Source: Brevibacillus laterosporus LMG 15441
GTDB taxonomy: Bacteria > Bacillota > Bacilli > Brevibacillales > Brevibacillaceae
Length of the DNA stretch: 64,000 nucleotides
Assembly (NCBI RefSeq): GCF_000219535.2
Contig: NZ_CP007806.1
Coordinates: 1,770,501-1,834,500, forward strand
Direction: 5' to 3'
In this document: one piece after another, positions 25,657 through 34,214 of the stretch
Numbering within the stretch: position 1 is the first letter of the stretch
Layout of the letters: each line of letters opens with the position of its first letter
Position numbers and translations under genes: made by a program
The notes under the pieces: model-generated
Told to the model about the DNA's origin: nothing
What the model saw: only the letters and a program-made list of their open reading frames with translations
Database searches by the model: none

Positions 25657-27528
25657 GTGGAAGCAACGTATCGATTAAATAAATCGCATGTAAATATAGA
25701 GGATGGCAAACGACGATATATGCCGGGATTGGACGGGATACGGGCACTAGCTGTTCTTGTCGTTGTGGCATATCATTTTGGGTGGAGAGGAGCCTCAGGA
25801 GGACTACTGGGAGTTAATGTGTTCTTCGTTCTGTCCGGTTACCTCATCATGGATTTATTGGTGGAAGAGTATCGGAGCAAAGGGCGGATCGATCTGAAAC
25901 GATTCTGGTTCCGTCGCGCACGCAGACTACTTCCAGCCCTGCTACTTATGCTACTTGTTGTTTCCGTCATTCTGTTTATATCGGATAGCAGTCGATTCGT
26001 CTCGATTCGGGGAGATATTTGGGCTGCGATCATGTACATGAGTAACTGGTACTTTATTTATCACGATGTGTCATACTTCGAGAGCTTTGGTCCAGCTTCT
26101 CCTTTCGGTCATCTCTGGTCACTGGCAGTCGAGGAGCAATTCTATCTATTGCTACCATTGTTACTGTTTGGCATCATAAGATTCACAAACCCTACGTGTG
26201 GAAAACTTGCGCTGTATTTGTTGATCGGTGCAGCAGTATCTTTTGGTACGATGGTACTGCTATACGATCCTAATACGGACCCGAGCAGGGTGTATTATGG
26301 TACGGATACGCGGGCATTCGGATTTTTGATCGGAGCTGCACTCGCGCTTGCATGGCCAAGTCGTATTCTTGCCACACCCTTGTCACGTAAGGGTACCGTT
26401 GTCCTCGATGTTGTAGGTGCTATCGGTGGAGCTATTGTCGCTTACATGATTGTCTTTACCGGAGAATATGACGAGTGGCTGTATAGGGGAGGCATGGTTG
26501 TCCTTTCAGTCGCGGCGGCATTGGTCATTGCCGCTGCTGTAAGCCCGTTCACTACTGTGAGCAAGCTGCTTGCATGGAAACCTCTTAGGTGGGTCGGTCA
26601 GCGATCATATGGCATTTACCTATTGCATTATCCGATTATCGTTTTAACAGCTCCTGCAAATCCTAATATGAAAGCCGGCTTACTCCTTCAGCTTGTTTTA
26701 CTCGTGGTGATGATATGGCTAGCAGCGCTGTCTTATAAATTCGTAGAGTCACCTTTTGTAGAGTCATCTACTTTAATCGAAGGCTGGAAACGAAGTAAGA
26801 TCGAACTACGGAAAAGGGTAAACCAGACCGCCTTCATTCGACGTCGAAGATTATCTGTATTACTGTCAATTGGCATGATTGTTCTCTTATGCGTCTCTTG
26901 TGCCCAGCGTGAGAGCGAGACTACGGGAGCGTCATCCAAAGAAGTGAAACAAGAAATGATCCAAGGCGAAACTACCGACAAGCTTAAGGAGGAACCGAAG
27001 GAAGAACCAGAGCTGCATGAATTGCTGATACAGTCGCAGGATGTCCAGACACCGTCTTTACTATCCGATGGGGTAACTGCTATTGGGGATTCGGTCTTGC
27101 TCGGTGTTGCTCCAGAACTAGAGAAGCTTGTACCAGGTATTATGATCGATGCGAAGGTCAGCCGGCAAATGAAAGATGCACTAGCTATTGTACAACAGCT
27201 TGAATCTGAAAACCGGCTTGGGAAGTGTGTCATCGTTGAGCTTGGTACGAATGGTCCCTTTACATCGGATACGCTAACTAACCTACTCGATACCCTTGGT
27301 GCAGAACGGCAGATTATTCTTATTAATACACGAGTTCCGCGGAATTGGCAGGATAAGGTGAACCAAGAGCTGAGTAGGGCAGGTGAGGAGCGTTCCAATG
27401 TTAAGATAATCGATTGGTATTCCTATAGTGCGAACCAATCGGGCTGGCTAACTAAAGATGGCATTCATTTACAACCTGAAGGAGCAAAAGCATACGCCTC
27501 GCTGGTCGCCGAAACGATCAGTAATTAA
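25657..27528 (+). CDS. OatA-like membrane acyltransferase with SGNH domain
   Basis: The 623-aa enzyme resembles peptidoglycan O-acetyltransferases. Residues about 20-370 form a ten-helix Acyltransferase-3 domain (MPGLDGIRALAVLVVVAYHF with the conserved His; SLAVEEQFYLLLPL). A TM helix (about 395-415) precedes a Lys/Glu-rich linker. The extracellular SGNH-like domain (about 465-620) has block I AIGDSVLLG, a block with ELGTNG and block V KDGIHLQPEG (Asp/His). The start is GTG at 25657, 13 nt after GAGGGAGG (25641-25648). The shared 66-bp promoter element links it to the adjacent two-component system and LCP gene. Confidence 0.92.
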   Translation: MEATYRLNKSHVNIEDGKRRYMPGLDGIRALAVLVVVAYHFGWRGASGGLLGVNVFFVLSGYLIMDLLVEEYRSKGRIDLKRFWFRRARRLLPALLLMLLVVSVILFISDSSRFVSIRGDIWAAIMYMSNWYFIYHDVSYFESFGPASPFGHLWSLAVEEQFYLLLPLLLFGIIRFTNPTCGKLALYLLIGAAVSFGTMVLLYDPNTDPSRVYYGTDTRAFGFLIGAALALAWPSRILATPLSRKGTVVLDVVGAIGGAIVAYMIVFTGEYDEWLYRGGMVVLSVAAALVIAAAVSPFTTVSKLLAWKPLRWVGQRSYGIYLLHYPIIVLTAPANPNMKAGLLLQLVLLVVMIWLAALSYKFVESPFVESSTLIEGWKRSKIELRKRVNQTAFIRRRRLSVLLSIGMIVLLCVSCAQRESETTGASSKEVKQEMIQGETTDKLKEEPKEEPELHELLIQSQDVQTPSLLSDGVTAIGDSVLLGVAPELEKLVPGIMIDAKVSRQMKDALAIVQQLESENRLGKCVIVELGTNGPFTSDTLTNLLDTLGAERQIILINTRVPRNWQDKVNQELSRAGEERSNVKIIDWYSYSANQSGWLTKDGIHLQPEGAKAYASLVAETISN

Positions 27529-28223
27529 GGCAGACTGTATCTTTATCGGACAAGGTTATGCAAGATGCTGCTACTTGTTTGAAGCAGCGAAAGGACAGGT
27601 AGCACGCTTGCTGACTGGTTTACAGATAGAGGAGCCAGACTCCAAGTTCTAAGCAAGTTTCTTATCAAAAGCGGAACGTAAGTGGAGTAGCGTGCAGCGG
27701 AAACTGCTCCACTTTTCGTTTAACTTACGCATAGCGAAACAATTCATCTAGGGAAAACTAGCTCTAAAACGTTGCATGGGATGGTTAATATTACAACGTT
27801 ATGTAAAACGGATAAGCCTCAATATAATAATGTCAAATTACGCTTTTTTATGTTCCTGTGATACAGATGTTGACAGCAGAACGTTATTACTAAATAACAT
27901 GAGCGAAAGAGCAGGCCTTCTGACAGCTGTTTCGTTTTAGCATTTCCTCGAATCGCTCCCATCCTAACGACCTATAAATTCGAATGTTCCGGAAAAACAA
28001 GCCTCCTACTATATAAAAAACCAGTCCATTTTCAACTACACAGGCACAAATGAGATGTATGTAAAAACAAGATGGAAGCGCAAAACAATCCTCAACTTAC
28101 AAATTTGTAATATTAGTGTCACCTAATTAAATAGTAAACATTTTCCCTTTAGCCTAGAATACAAGTTGTTCAAGTAAATGAAGTAAAAAGGAATGATGTA
28201 GAGAGGTGATGATTTTTGAAAAA
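27529..28223. other. Intergenic region with terminator and palindrome
   Basis: About 695 bases without a supported gene. At 27676-27720 an interrupted hairpin (AACG, AGTGGAG, then CTCCACT, CGTT) probably ends the acyltransferase transcript. At 28097-28110 lies a perfect 14-bp palindrome, TTACAAATTTGTAA, a plausible operator for the exporter operon that follows. A 64-codon ORF at 27458-27652 is a shadow of the acyltransferase 3' end. Confidence 0.5.
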
Positions 28224-28301
28224 ATGAGTAAAATCTATAGAACTATTGCAAGATTTATACGTAAATCCTTTATAAAGATATTTGTAAGGAGGCTATTATG
28301 A
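28224..28301 (+). CDS. Putative 25-aa cationic amphipathic peptide
   Basis: An ORF of 25 codons (first half MSKIYRTIARFIRK) encodes eight Lys/Arg residues, no acidic ones, and hydrophobic residues spaced every 3-4 positions, as in a linear cationic helix. Its TGA overlaps the ATG of the MacA-like gene (ATGA), and the AAGGAGG of that gene lies within its last codons. The upstream GAGGTGAT (28203-28210) is 13 nt from the ATG, longer than ideal; an in-frame ATG at 28209 is too close to it. The sequence resembles leaderless bacteriocins, but it could also be a short coupling ORF or chance. Its neighbours form an exporter. Confidence 0.4.
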   Translation: MSKIYRTIARFIRKSFIKIFVRRLL

Positions 28302-29563
28302 AGAAACGTTGGTGGGGTGTTATTGCAGCTGGAGTACTAGTCGCCGGCGCCTATGGTTATTTGAAATTGACCGCTGTCGACGCAACAGGCCTTCCTGTTT
28401 CCGTCATTCCTGTTGTAAAAGGAAGCATTGAAAACAAAGTAATGGCATCAGGAATGGTTAAAGCCAAGCAAGAGGTTACGCTTTTCTCCCCAAATAATGG
28501 GACCTTGCTGCAATTTAACGTACAAGAAGGGGACAAGGTTACAGCAAATCAAGTCATTGCTCGTATAGATGTTACCGATCTATCAAGCGAAATGGCATCC
28601 ATTGATGCGCAAATCGCTTCGCAGCATGCTGAACTAAATCGTGTTAAATCAGGTAAAGAACCTGAAACGATTGCCCAACAGGAAGAACGCGTTCGTCAAG
28701 AGAAAGAAAAGGTTGACTCTGCCGAGAAGGAATACAACCGTACCAAACAATTGGTAGAGGCTGGTGCTTCTCCTGCCACTGATTTGGACAAGGCTAAGGA
28801 CTCATTATCCCAAGCGCAATCATCTCTTAAAATGTCCCAGAGCGAATTAGCCCTCAATAAAAAAGGTCCAAAAAGCACAGATATTGCTTCCGTTCAAGCA
28901 CAGATTAACCAGCTACAGGTAAAAAAAGCGGAGCTAGCGAAGCAAAGCTCTCAATCCACCGTGGTGGCTCCTTTCTCCGGTTCCGTTTTAAAGGTGGATG
29001 CTAAGAATGGTCAAGCCGTGACGAAGGGTACAGAAATCATTACGATGGGTGATGTGACAAAATTACAAGTAGTAGCAGATATTAACGAATCAGATGTAAA
29101 AGAGATTCAATTGGGACAAAAAGCACTTGTAAGCGGCACTTCTATGGGCAAAGAAAAAGCAGCAGCTACAGTAACCCGTATTTCGCCGCTGGCTACAAAG
29201 ATTCAAAAAGGGGAAACGACAGGAAAAACAAAAGTGAATGTTACATTGGAATTGGATCAGGCTGTCTCTGTACTAAAACCTGGCTTTAATGTCGATGTCG
29301 ATATTATGATCACCAATAAAAACAACATTCTTGTTGTCCCTTTCCAAGCGGTTGTGAATGATCCAAGCGGTTCCTTTGTCTGGGTTGTAGAAAACGGTCT
29401 GGCGAAAAAACGTCCCGTACAAACCGGTACAGAAAGTGACTTGAATGTAGAAATCACAAGCGGTCTAAATGAAGGAGACAGTGTCATTAGCAGCCCTTCC
29501 GCTGATTTGATGGAAGGCATGCCTGTAATGGCAATGGAAGCAGGCGTACCTGGAGCAGTATAA
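28298..29563 (+). CDS. MacA/HlyD-family efflux adaptor
   Basis: A 421-aa membrane-anchored adaptor of a MacAB-type ABC exporter. It has one N-terminal TM helix (about 5-22), a lipoyl/barrel-sandwich half (LFSPNNGTLLQFNVQEGDKV, about 60-80), a coiled-coil hairpin (about 100-205, rich in Gln, Glu and Lys), the second half (VVAPFSGSVLKVDAKNGQAV), a beta-barrel and a membrane-proximal domain. AAGGAGG precedes the ATG. It is the first large gene of a three-gene operon with an ATPase and permease, the arrangement seen in bacteriocin or antibiotic export and immunity systems. The substrate is unknown. Confidence 0.92.
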   Translation: MKKRWWGVIAAGVLVAGAYGYLKLTAVDATGLPVSVIPVVKGSIENKVMASGMVKAKQEVTLFSPNNGTLLQFNVQEGDKVTANQVIARIDVTDLSSEMASIDAQIASQHAELNRVKSGKEPETIAQQEERVRQEKEKVDSAEKEYNRTKQLVEAGASPATDLDKAKDSLSQAQSSLKMSQSELALNKKGPKSTDIASVQAQINQLQVKKAELAKQSSQSTVVAPFSGSVLKVDAKNGQAVTKGTEIITMGDVTKLQVVADINESDVKEIQLGQKALVSGTSMGKEKAAATVTRISPLATKIQKGETTGKTKVNVTLELDQAVSVLKPGFNVDVDIMITNKNNILVVPFQAVVNDPSGSFVWVVENGLAKKRPVQTGTESDLNVEITSGLNEGDSVISSPSADLMEGMPVMAMEAGVPGAV

Positions 29564-29577
29564 AAGGAGGGAAACAG

Positions 29578-30300
29578 ATGCTAACCGTTACTGATATTCG
29601 TAAGACCTTTATGAACGGTGATTCTGAGCTACCCATCCTAAAAGGAGTTAATTTTACCGTTAATAAAGGGGAATTCGTCGCAATCATGGGGCCCTCTGGT
29701 TCTGGTAAATCCACCTTTATGAACATGCTGGGTTGCTTGGATCGCCCCTCTTCCGGTTCTTATGTACTGGACGGAGTAGAGGTCACTACCTTAAACGAAA
29801 ATCAACAAGCTGATCTTCGAAACCAAAAAATTGGGTTCGTCTTTCAGGCATTTAATCTATTGCCCCGTATTTCTGCGATTCGCAATGTAGAATTGCCTAT
29901 GCTTTATGCAGGCATCTCGGCAAGCGAACGCAAAAAACGTGCAGAAGAAGCGCTCATTAGCGTAGGTCTAAAAGAGCGTATGGAACACAAGCCGCCTATG
30001 ATGTCCGGCGGTCAAAAGCAACGTGTAGCCATCGCCCGTTCTCTCGTGAATCGCCCGGCGATTTTGCTAGCGGATGAACCAACGGGAAACCTGGACAGCC
30101 GTTCTACTAGAGAGGTTATGGCCATTTTCCAAGAATTGCACGCACAGGGAGTTACCATTATTCTGGTCACGCATGAATTGGATACCGCTCAGCACGCAGA
30201 ACGTATTGTTGTCTTTAAAGATGGTGTCATTATAAAGGATGAAAAAGTAAAAGAACGACTCTTTGCTGTCGCAGATGAAAACGAGGTGTTCGCTACATGA
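29578..30300 (+). CDS. ABC transporter ATP-binding protein (MacB/LolD-type)
   Basis: The 240-aa ATPase has Walker A GPSGSGKST (about 38-46), Q-loop FVFQAFNLLPR, signature MSGGQKQRVAIARSL, Walker B ILLADEPTGNLDS and H-loop LVTHE. The FNLLP text marks the LolD/MacB/FtsE type that works with an FtsX-fold permease. It follows the adaptor by 14 bp with AAAGGAGGGAAACAG as ribosome binding site, and its stop overlaps the permease ATG by 4 bp. Confidence 0.95.
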   Translation: MLTVTDIRKTFMNGDSELPILKGVNFTVNKGEFVAIMGPSGSGKSTFMNMLGCLDRPSSGSYVLDGVEVTTLNENQQADLRNQKIGFVFQAFNLLPRISAIRNVELPMLYAGISASERKKRAEEALISVGLKERMEHKPPMMSGGQKQRVAIARSLVNRPAILLADEPTGNLDSRSTREVMAIFQELHAQGVTIILVTHELDTAQHAERIVVFKDGVIIKDEKVKERLFAVADENEVFAT

Positions 30301-31487
30301 ACCTCATCGAAAGCTTTCGCATTGCTATAGATGGTATTTGGTCCAATAAATTGCGCTCCATTTTAACCATGCTAGGAATTATTATCGGCATCGCTTCCGT
30401 CATTGCCATTATGACAATGGGTAAGGGCGGAAAAGAAATGATGACAAGTCAGTTCGGAAATGTAGCCGATGCTAAGTTTACCGCGATGGTAAGCTGGGAG
30501 ACCGAAGAACCTGTCAAGGATGATGATTTGACCATCGATGATGCCGTTACCCTGGAAAGAATTAATCCTTACGTTCAAAATGTTATGGCTCAAATCTACG
30601 GTGGCGGAACCATCAAGGATAAGAAAAAGGATATCAGTGCTCAAGTATATGGGACAACGGGTAACTTTTTAGAGGTAAATTCGAGCTATAAGATTGAGAA
30701 GGGTCGTTTCTACACCAGAGATGACGATAAAGAACAGCGAGATGTTGTGGTATTAGACAAGGGCTTAGCAGATAAATTGTTTCCTCAGGGAAATGCTGTA
30801 GGAAATCGGATTTACATGTCAGATGCCTCCTTTGTGGTCATTGGGGTTCTAAAAAATGATATGCAGGGCTTTATGGGCGGCGGCATGCAGGATCTGGTGT
30901 ACATGCCGGCACGAACCTATCTTAACCATAACGAAAAAGCAACGGTAAACATGTTCCATATTCAGGCCAAATCAAATGCTACGATTCAAGCCGCGATGGA
31001 CTTTACCAAGCAATATCTAAATCGTGTACATAAGCATACCGATCATTACATGGTAAAAAACAGCGCCGATGATCTAAAAGAGATCACGAAGATGCTTGAC
31101 ATGCTTACGATGGTCTTCTCGGTTATCGCCGGAATTTCTCTTTTAGTGGGCGGTATCGGGGTAATGAACATCATGCTCGTCTCCGTAACGGAGCGCACAC
31201 GCGAAATCGGGATTCGAAAAGCCCTAGGTGCCAAAAAACGGGATATCCTGACCCAATTTTTGATCGAATCCATTATTGTCTGCTTAATTGGTGGCGGTGT
31301 AGGGGTCGGTCTTGGACTTGGGTTAGCTTCGATTATTATCTCATTTGCAGGCATGCCTCCTGTTACATCCTGGGATAGTATTCTAATCGCATTTGGCTTC
31401 TCTAGTGCAATCGGGATCTTCTTTGGAATCTATCCGGCAAACAAAGCAGCCAAGCTGGATCCAATTGAAGCATTGCGTTACGAATAA
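30297..31487 (+). CDS. MacB/FtsX-family ABC permease
   Basis: The 396-aa permease has the type VII ABC topology: TM1 at about 18-40 (LRSILTMLGIIIGIASVIAI), a large extracellular MacB_PCD domain (about 45-270) and three C-terminal helices (about 275-390), with coupling-helix text VSVTERTREIGIRKALGAKKRDI. It has no fused ATPase domain, unlike E. coli MacB. It is the last gene of the operon and is followed by a terminator. Such systems move substrates across the envelope mechanically rather than through the inner membrane. Confidence 0.94.
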   Translation: MNLIESFRIAIDGIWSNKLRSILTMLGIIIGIASVIAIMTMGKGGKEMMTSQFGNVADAKFTAMVSWETEEPVKDDDLTIDDAVTLERINPYVQNVMAQIYGGGTIKDKKKDISAQVYGTTGNFLEVNSSYKIEKGRFYTRDDDKEQRDVVVLDKGLADKLFPQGNAVGNRIYMSDASFVVIGVLKNDMQGFMGGGMQDLVYMPARTYLNHNEKATVNMFHIQAKSNATIQAAMDFTKQYLNRVHKHTDHYMVKNSADDLKEITKMLDMLTMVFSVIAGISLLVGGIGVMNIMLVSVTERTREIGIRKALGAKKRDILTQFLIESIIVCLIGGGVGVGLGLGLASIIISFAGMPPVTSWDSILIAFGFSSAIGIFFGIYPANKAAKLDPIEALRYE

Positions 31488-31498
31488 TGCAACGAATA

Positions 31499-31552
31499 GA
31501 AATAGGATGCCGTGTCACTAATTTGAGTGGGAGTTCGGCATCCTATTTTTTA
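31499..31552 (+). terminator. Terminator of the MacAB-type operon
   Basis: AAATAGGATGCCG pairs with CGGCATCCTATTT around a 24-nt loop, followed by TTTT. Confidence 0.8.
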
Positions 31553-31607
31553 TGGAGTGTTCGATTATTTCTGGCTCAAAGGAACAGTTCCGTCCAGTAT
31601 GGAACGT

Positions 31608-32564
31608 TTATTTTCCCCTTTTTTCAACAAAGACGTTAAATTCCATTCCGTACTCTTCTTTAAAGATTTTCGCGTACTTTTCATTTATTTTCGAAGCTTT
31701 TTGTTTTGCTGCCTCCATGTTTTCTAACATTCCTACTTCAATATAAAACATATTTTCGGTGTCTTTTAAGACACGAATTCCTTTCTCCTTAAACAGCGCT
31801 TCTTCCATTGAAGCCAAGTGCTCCCCGAGTGGATATGCGGCAGTTCTGATGGAATATACAGTTTTTAGCTGTGCCTGTTTATCTTTTGAAAGATTCAATA
31901 CGATTTGGGCAGGGTCCGAATATTCCTTTACTTCATATGTCACTGGTGATGTAAAGACAAATACGAAACGATCAGAAGAATCGTCTAATGTAATCAACCG
32001 GTATGCATCTGCTATCAAATCGCTTTTCTTCAGTTCCTCAAAGGTTTGCTGATCAAACCATCTTACGCCATTTAAGGTAAAAGTCATTGTGTATGGATTT
32101 TCCTGATAGGATACGTTAAAAGCAGGGGCGGTTTTTTGTGGTGCTTCTCCCAATTCCTCGTTACCTTGGGCAAAGTTGATGACAATTTGCTCGGCATCTT
32201 TTTCTTTTACGAGCGTAATTGGCTTGATGCTACTTCCGTCCGTTCTTTCGCCGCCATCGGCATACCCGCCATTAAATTGCAATACCTTTACAAGGCTTCC
32301 TAGAAACGGTACATGTGCTGCAGCAGCAACAAAGCTCGGCAATGTGTTAACGGCAACGCCAAACAATATAAACATGGCAGCGACCCCGCCAAGCCCTTTC
32401 ATTACCATTCTGTTAGTTTTCATTTTCATTGGTCTTTCTCCCTTATTTCGCGATGATAATTCTGCATTAGCCCTTGCTTTAGCCGATTGGATTACAGCAT
32501 CTAGCTCCTTGGGTATTTCGATGCTTTCATAGCTCTTTTTTACTTCATTTAATTGATTGTTCAA
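31608..32564 (-). CDS. Anti-sigma factor, DUF4179-like, cognate to the upstream ECF sigma
   Basis: A 318-aa membrane protein has a cytoplasmic N-terminus of about 60 residues, one TM helix (VMKGLGGVAAMFILFGVAV) followed by the DUF4179-type text LPSFVAAAAHVPFLGSLV, and an extracellular domain of about 230 residues with strands such as VTYEVKEYSDPAQIVLNLS, reminiscent of AMIN. The start is taken as TTG at 32564, because CAGGAGG lies 9 nt upstream inside the sigma gene; the longest ORF would start 8 codons earlier on the wrong side of that site. It overlaps the sigma gene, so they are translationally coupled. Confidence 0.8.
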   Translation of the reverse strand: MNNQLNEVKKSYESIEIPKELDAVIQSAKARANAELSSRNKGERPMKMKTNRMVMKGLGGVAAMFILFGVAVNTLPSFVAAAAHVPFLGSLVKVLQFNGGYADGGERTDGSSIKPITLVKEKDAEQIVINFAQGNEELGEAPQKTAPAFNVSYQENPYTMTFTLNGVRWFDQQTFEELKKSDLIADAYRLITLDDSSDRFVFVFTSPVTYEVKEYSDPAQIVLNLSKDKQAQLKTVYSIRTAAYPLGEHLASMEEALFKEKGIRVLKDTENMFYIEVGMLENMEAAKQKASKINEKYAKIFKEEYGMEFNVFVEKRGK

Positions 32565-33078
32565 GATGTTCAACCTCCTGCAAATCAATTTTTAATTTTT
32601 GAAGTCCCCGATAGAGACGCGTTTTAACAGTACTTACGGGCACATCCAAGATTTCTGCTACGGACTCCAGTGTCATATCTTCGAAAAATCGTAAGATAAT
32701 TACTGTCTTATATTTTAGATCGAGTTTTTCTAGTGCCTGTCTCACATCGAAGATATCATCCCGATTTTTATCCGAATGCTGCATAACATTTTCCAAAATA
32801 CTCGTGTCCATAACTACCATTCTCCGCATCTTTCGCAAGGAATTATGAGAGCAATTAATCGCGATACGATACAGCCATGATTTGAGAAATTCAGGTTTTC
32901 TCAGTGTATCAATTGAAACGATGGCTTTATATATCGTTTCCTGTACGATATCCAGTGCATCTTCTCTGTTTTTTACAAAACTGTAAGCAAGTCTGTACAA
33001 TTGCTCCTTGTTTTCTTCAATAAGTTTATAAAGATGATCGCTCTCCTTCGAGGAATGATTGGGAGTATGCGCGCGCAT
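32545..33078 (-). CDS. ECF-type RNA polymerase sigma factor
   Basis: A 177-aa sigma-70 family factor. Region 2 (about 20-90) reads YRLAYSFVKNREDALDIVQE and KSWLYRIAINCSHNSLRK; region 4 (about 115-170) reads LKYKTVIILRFFEDMTLESV and PVSTVKTRLYRGLQKLK. The start is ATG at 33078 with AAAGGAGAGA in front; a 26-codon longer ORF lacks a site and would run through the probable promoter. The adjacent, overlapping anti-sigma gene and the -35/-10 motif upstream suggest an autoregulated envelope-stress unit of the SigV/SigX kind. The exact subgroup is not assignable by eye. Confidence 0.92.
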   Translation of the reverse strand: MRAHTPNHSSKESDHLYKLIEENKEQLYRLAYSFVKNREDALDIVQETIYKAIVSIDTLRKPEFLKSWLYRIAINCSHNSLRKMRRMVVMDTSILENVMQHSDKNRDDIFDVRQALEKLDLKYKTVIILRFFEDMTLESVAEILDVPVSTVKTRLYRGLQKLKIDLQEVEHLEQSIK

Positions 33079-33126
33079 ATCGTTCTCTCCTTTCAAACAA
33101 ATGCTCCAATCGTTTGGTTCCACTAT

Positions 33127-33155
33127 TAGACAAGGCAGTAGAACAGAAAGTTTCA
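33127..33155 (-). promoter_or_regulatory. Probable autoregulatory ECF promoter
   Basis: On the minus strand, TGAAAC (33155-33150) is followed after 17 bases by TGTCTA (33132-33127). This resembles the Bacillus ECF consensus TGAAAC-N16-CGTCTA. It lies about 50 bp before the sigma factor ATG. Confidence 0.55.
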
Positions 33156-33280
33156 TTTTTAAAAAAAGGGGATAGGCCTTTTTTTATTCAAAGAAGATGG
33201 GAGTACAAGGAAGGTGCCCAGTTTTTATTGTTATGTAATCCTTTGTTGAAAACAACCTGCTTATCAGACGGACGATATGT

Positions 33281-33330
33281 AAAAAGTTACCCCCCTTTAA
33301 CCTTAGTAGTAAAAGGGGGGTAACTTTTTT
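33281..33330 (-). terminator. Strong bidirectional hairpin ending the Gln/His-rich protein gene
   Basis: AAAAAGTTACCCCCCTTT pairs perfectly with AAAGGGGGGTAACTTTTT around AACCTTAGTAGTA. T tracts lie on both strands. It sits 15 bp beyond the stop at 33345 on the minus strand. Confidence 0.88.
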
Positions 33331-33344
33331 AAGCTTGGAACAAA

Positions 33345-33698
33345 TCATTTACTTAACGATTTATGTCCGGCAGCTAATTCCTCGTCGCTTGGAACCTTGC
33401 CTTTAAAAGCTAGAGAAGCCTTTGAAACCTGGTTATTGTATGCAACCTGATTTTCCTGCTGTTGCCTGTCAATGGATTGGTTCATAAGTTGCTGAGAATA
33501 AACCGGCATTGCCGCTGAATTTTGAGTCATTTGCTGGGAAGACTGCATTAAAAGCGTTGCCTGTTTATCATGTAAATCAGCCTGTTGACGATGGATCAGA
33601 GCTTGGTGCTCGTGAGCCTGAGCTTGAGTGAGATGGGCTTGAGCTTGTTGCTTATGCATATTGATTTGTTGGTTGTATTGTGATGTAAGCATGTGCAT
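33345..33698 (-). CDS. Small Gln/His-rich heptad-repeat protein
   Basis: A 117-aa protein whose residues about 15-55 form consecutive seven-residue units (QQAQAHL, TQAQAHE, HQALIHR, QQADLHD, KQATLLM) with His recurring at the sixth position. A helical, possibly metal-binding stalk is predicted. The remainder is Gln/Asn/Ser-rich. The start at 33698 is chosen because AAAGGAGG lies 8 nt upstream; a longer frame to 33725 has no site. It follows the 38-aa gene by 34 bp in the same direction. I do not recognise the family; composition suggests a spore or coat-associated protein, unproven. Confidence 0.65.
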   Translation of the reverse strand: MHMLTSQYNQQINMHKQQAQAHLTQAQAHEHQALIHRQQADLHDKQATLLMQSSQQMTQNSAAMPVYSQQLMNQSIDRQQQENQVAYNNQVSKASLAFKGKVPSDEELAAGHKSLSK

Positions 33699-33732
33699 GA
33701 GATAGCCTCCTTTCCACTGGTTCACTTTAGCG

Positions 33733-33849
33733 CTATCGGGAAATAGGTTTTGCTTGCGATTCCTTGCTCATGGTATGGGAAGATCGCGTTTGTGAGGGGT
33801 TATTTTTATCGCTTTGCTTAGGTTTGACTCCGTTATGCTTGGACATCAT
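33733..33849 (-). CDS. Small hydrophilic protein, 38 aa
   Basis: A minus-strand ORF begins MMSKHNGVKPKQSDKNNP and is almost wholly polar and basic (Lys, Ser, Asn, Gln, His), ending in QAKPISR. GAAAGGAAG lies 4 nt before the first ATG and 7 nt before the second. It is probably the first gene of a unit with the Gln/His-rich protein. Size and composition recall minor small acid-soluble spore proteins, but I cannot assign it to a named family. Confidence 0.55.
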   Translation of the reverse strand: MMSKHNGVKPKQSDKNNPSQTRSSHTMSKESQAKPISR

Positions 33850-33965
33850 GACACTTCCTTTCTTCAATGGTTAGCTGTTGAAAATGTCTTTCATAGCATC
33901 CCCAATTCCGCAAAACACATGGCGTCAATTAGTCAAAAAGGAATGAAAAACTTTTACCAATCCCA

Positions 33966-34214
33966 TCAGTGATCATAATGCTGTATCACCCAATCTATAA
34001 AGGATGCGAGACGCAGATCGGTTGCTTTTTCAGCAGGATAGGAGTAGAGTAGGCCGGGTAAACGTGCCTTGGGAAATATCAATTGTAACTAATGTTCCCT
34101 GTAGCTGTTCCTGTTGAACGAAACGTGAAGGTAGCAGAGCAATCCCTACATTTTGTAACACCATCTGCTTAACATTTTCATAATCCACTCTTAAAGGAAG
34201 CGTATAAGGCTAGG
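33966..34214 (-). pseudogene. Decayed LysR-type regulator, C-terminal remnant
   Basis: On the minus strand one frame reads PYTLPLRVDYENVKQMVLQ then NVGIALLPSRFVQQEQLQG and TFTRPTLL, text typical of the end of a LysR substrate-binding domain. It hits a TGA at about 34047. The next frame continues YSYPAEKATDLRLASFIDWV to TGA at 33966, so one frameshift breaks the tail. Upstream, the frame is closed by TAG immediately before the Pro codon, and no DNA-binding domain is present. This is a gene relic, not an active regulator. Confidence 0.7.

Noticed and set aside
26733-27398. 221-codon minus-strand ORF inside the acyltransferase gene
   Set aside because: Shadow of the plus-strand codons; Ser/Thr/Ile-biased text typical of antisense frames, and the plus-strand domains are clear.
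28216-28301. -1 frameshift on A6 after TTG 28216 leading into the 25-aa peptide
   Set aside because: The TTG is better placed after GAGGTGAT than the ATG, but the frame closes after three codons and there is no stimulatory structure; a programmed shift is too speculative.
33160-33186. AAAAAAAGG/CCTTTTTTT hairpin upstream of the sigma gene
   Set aside because: The stem is almost only A-T pairs and no gene ends at it, so it was not called a terminator.
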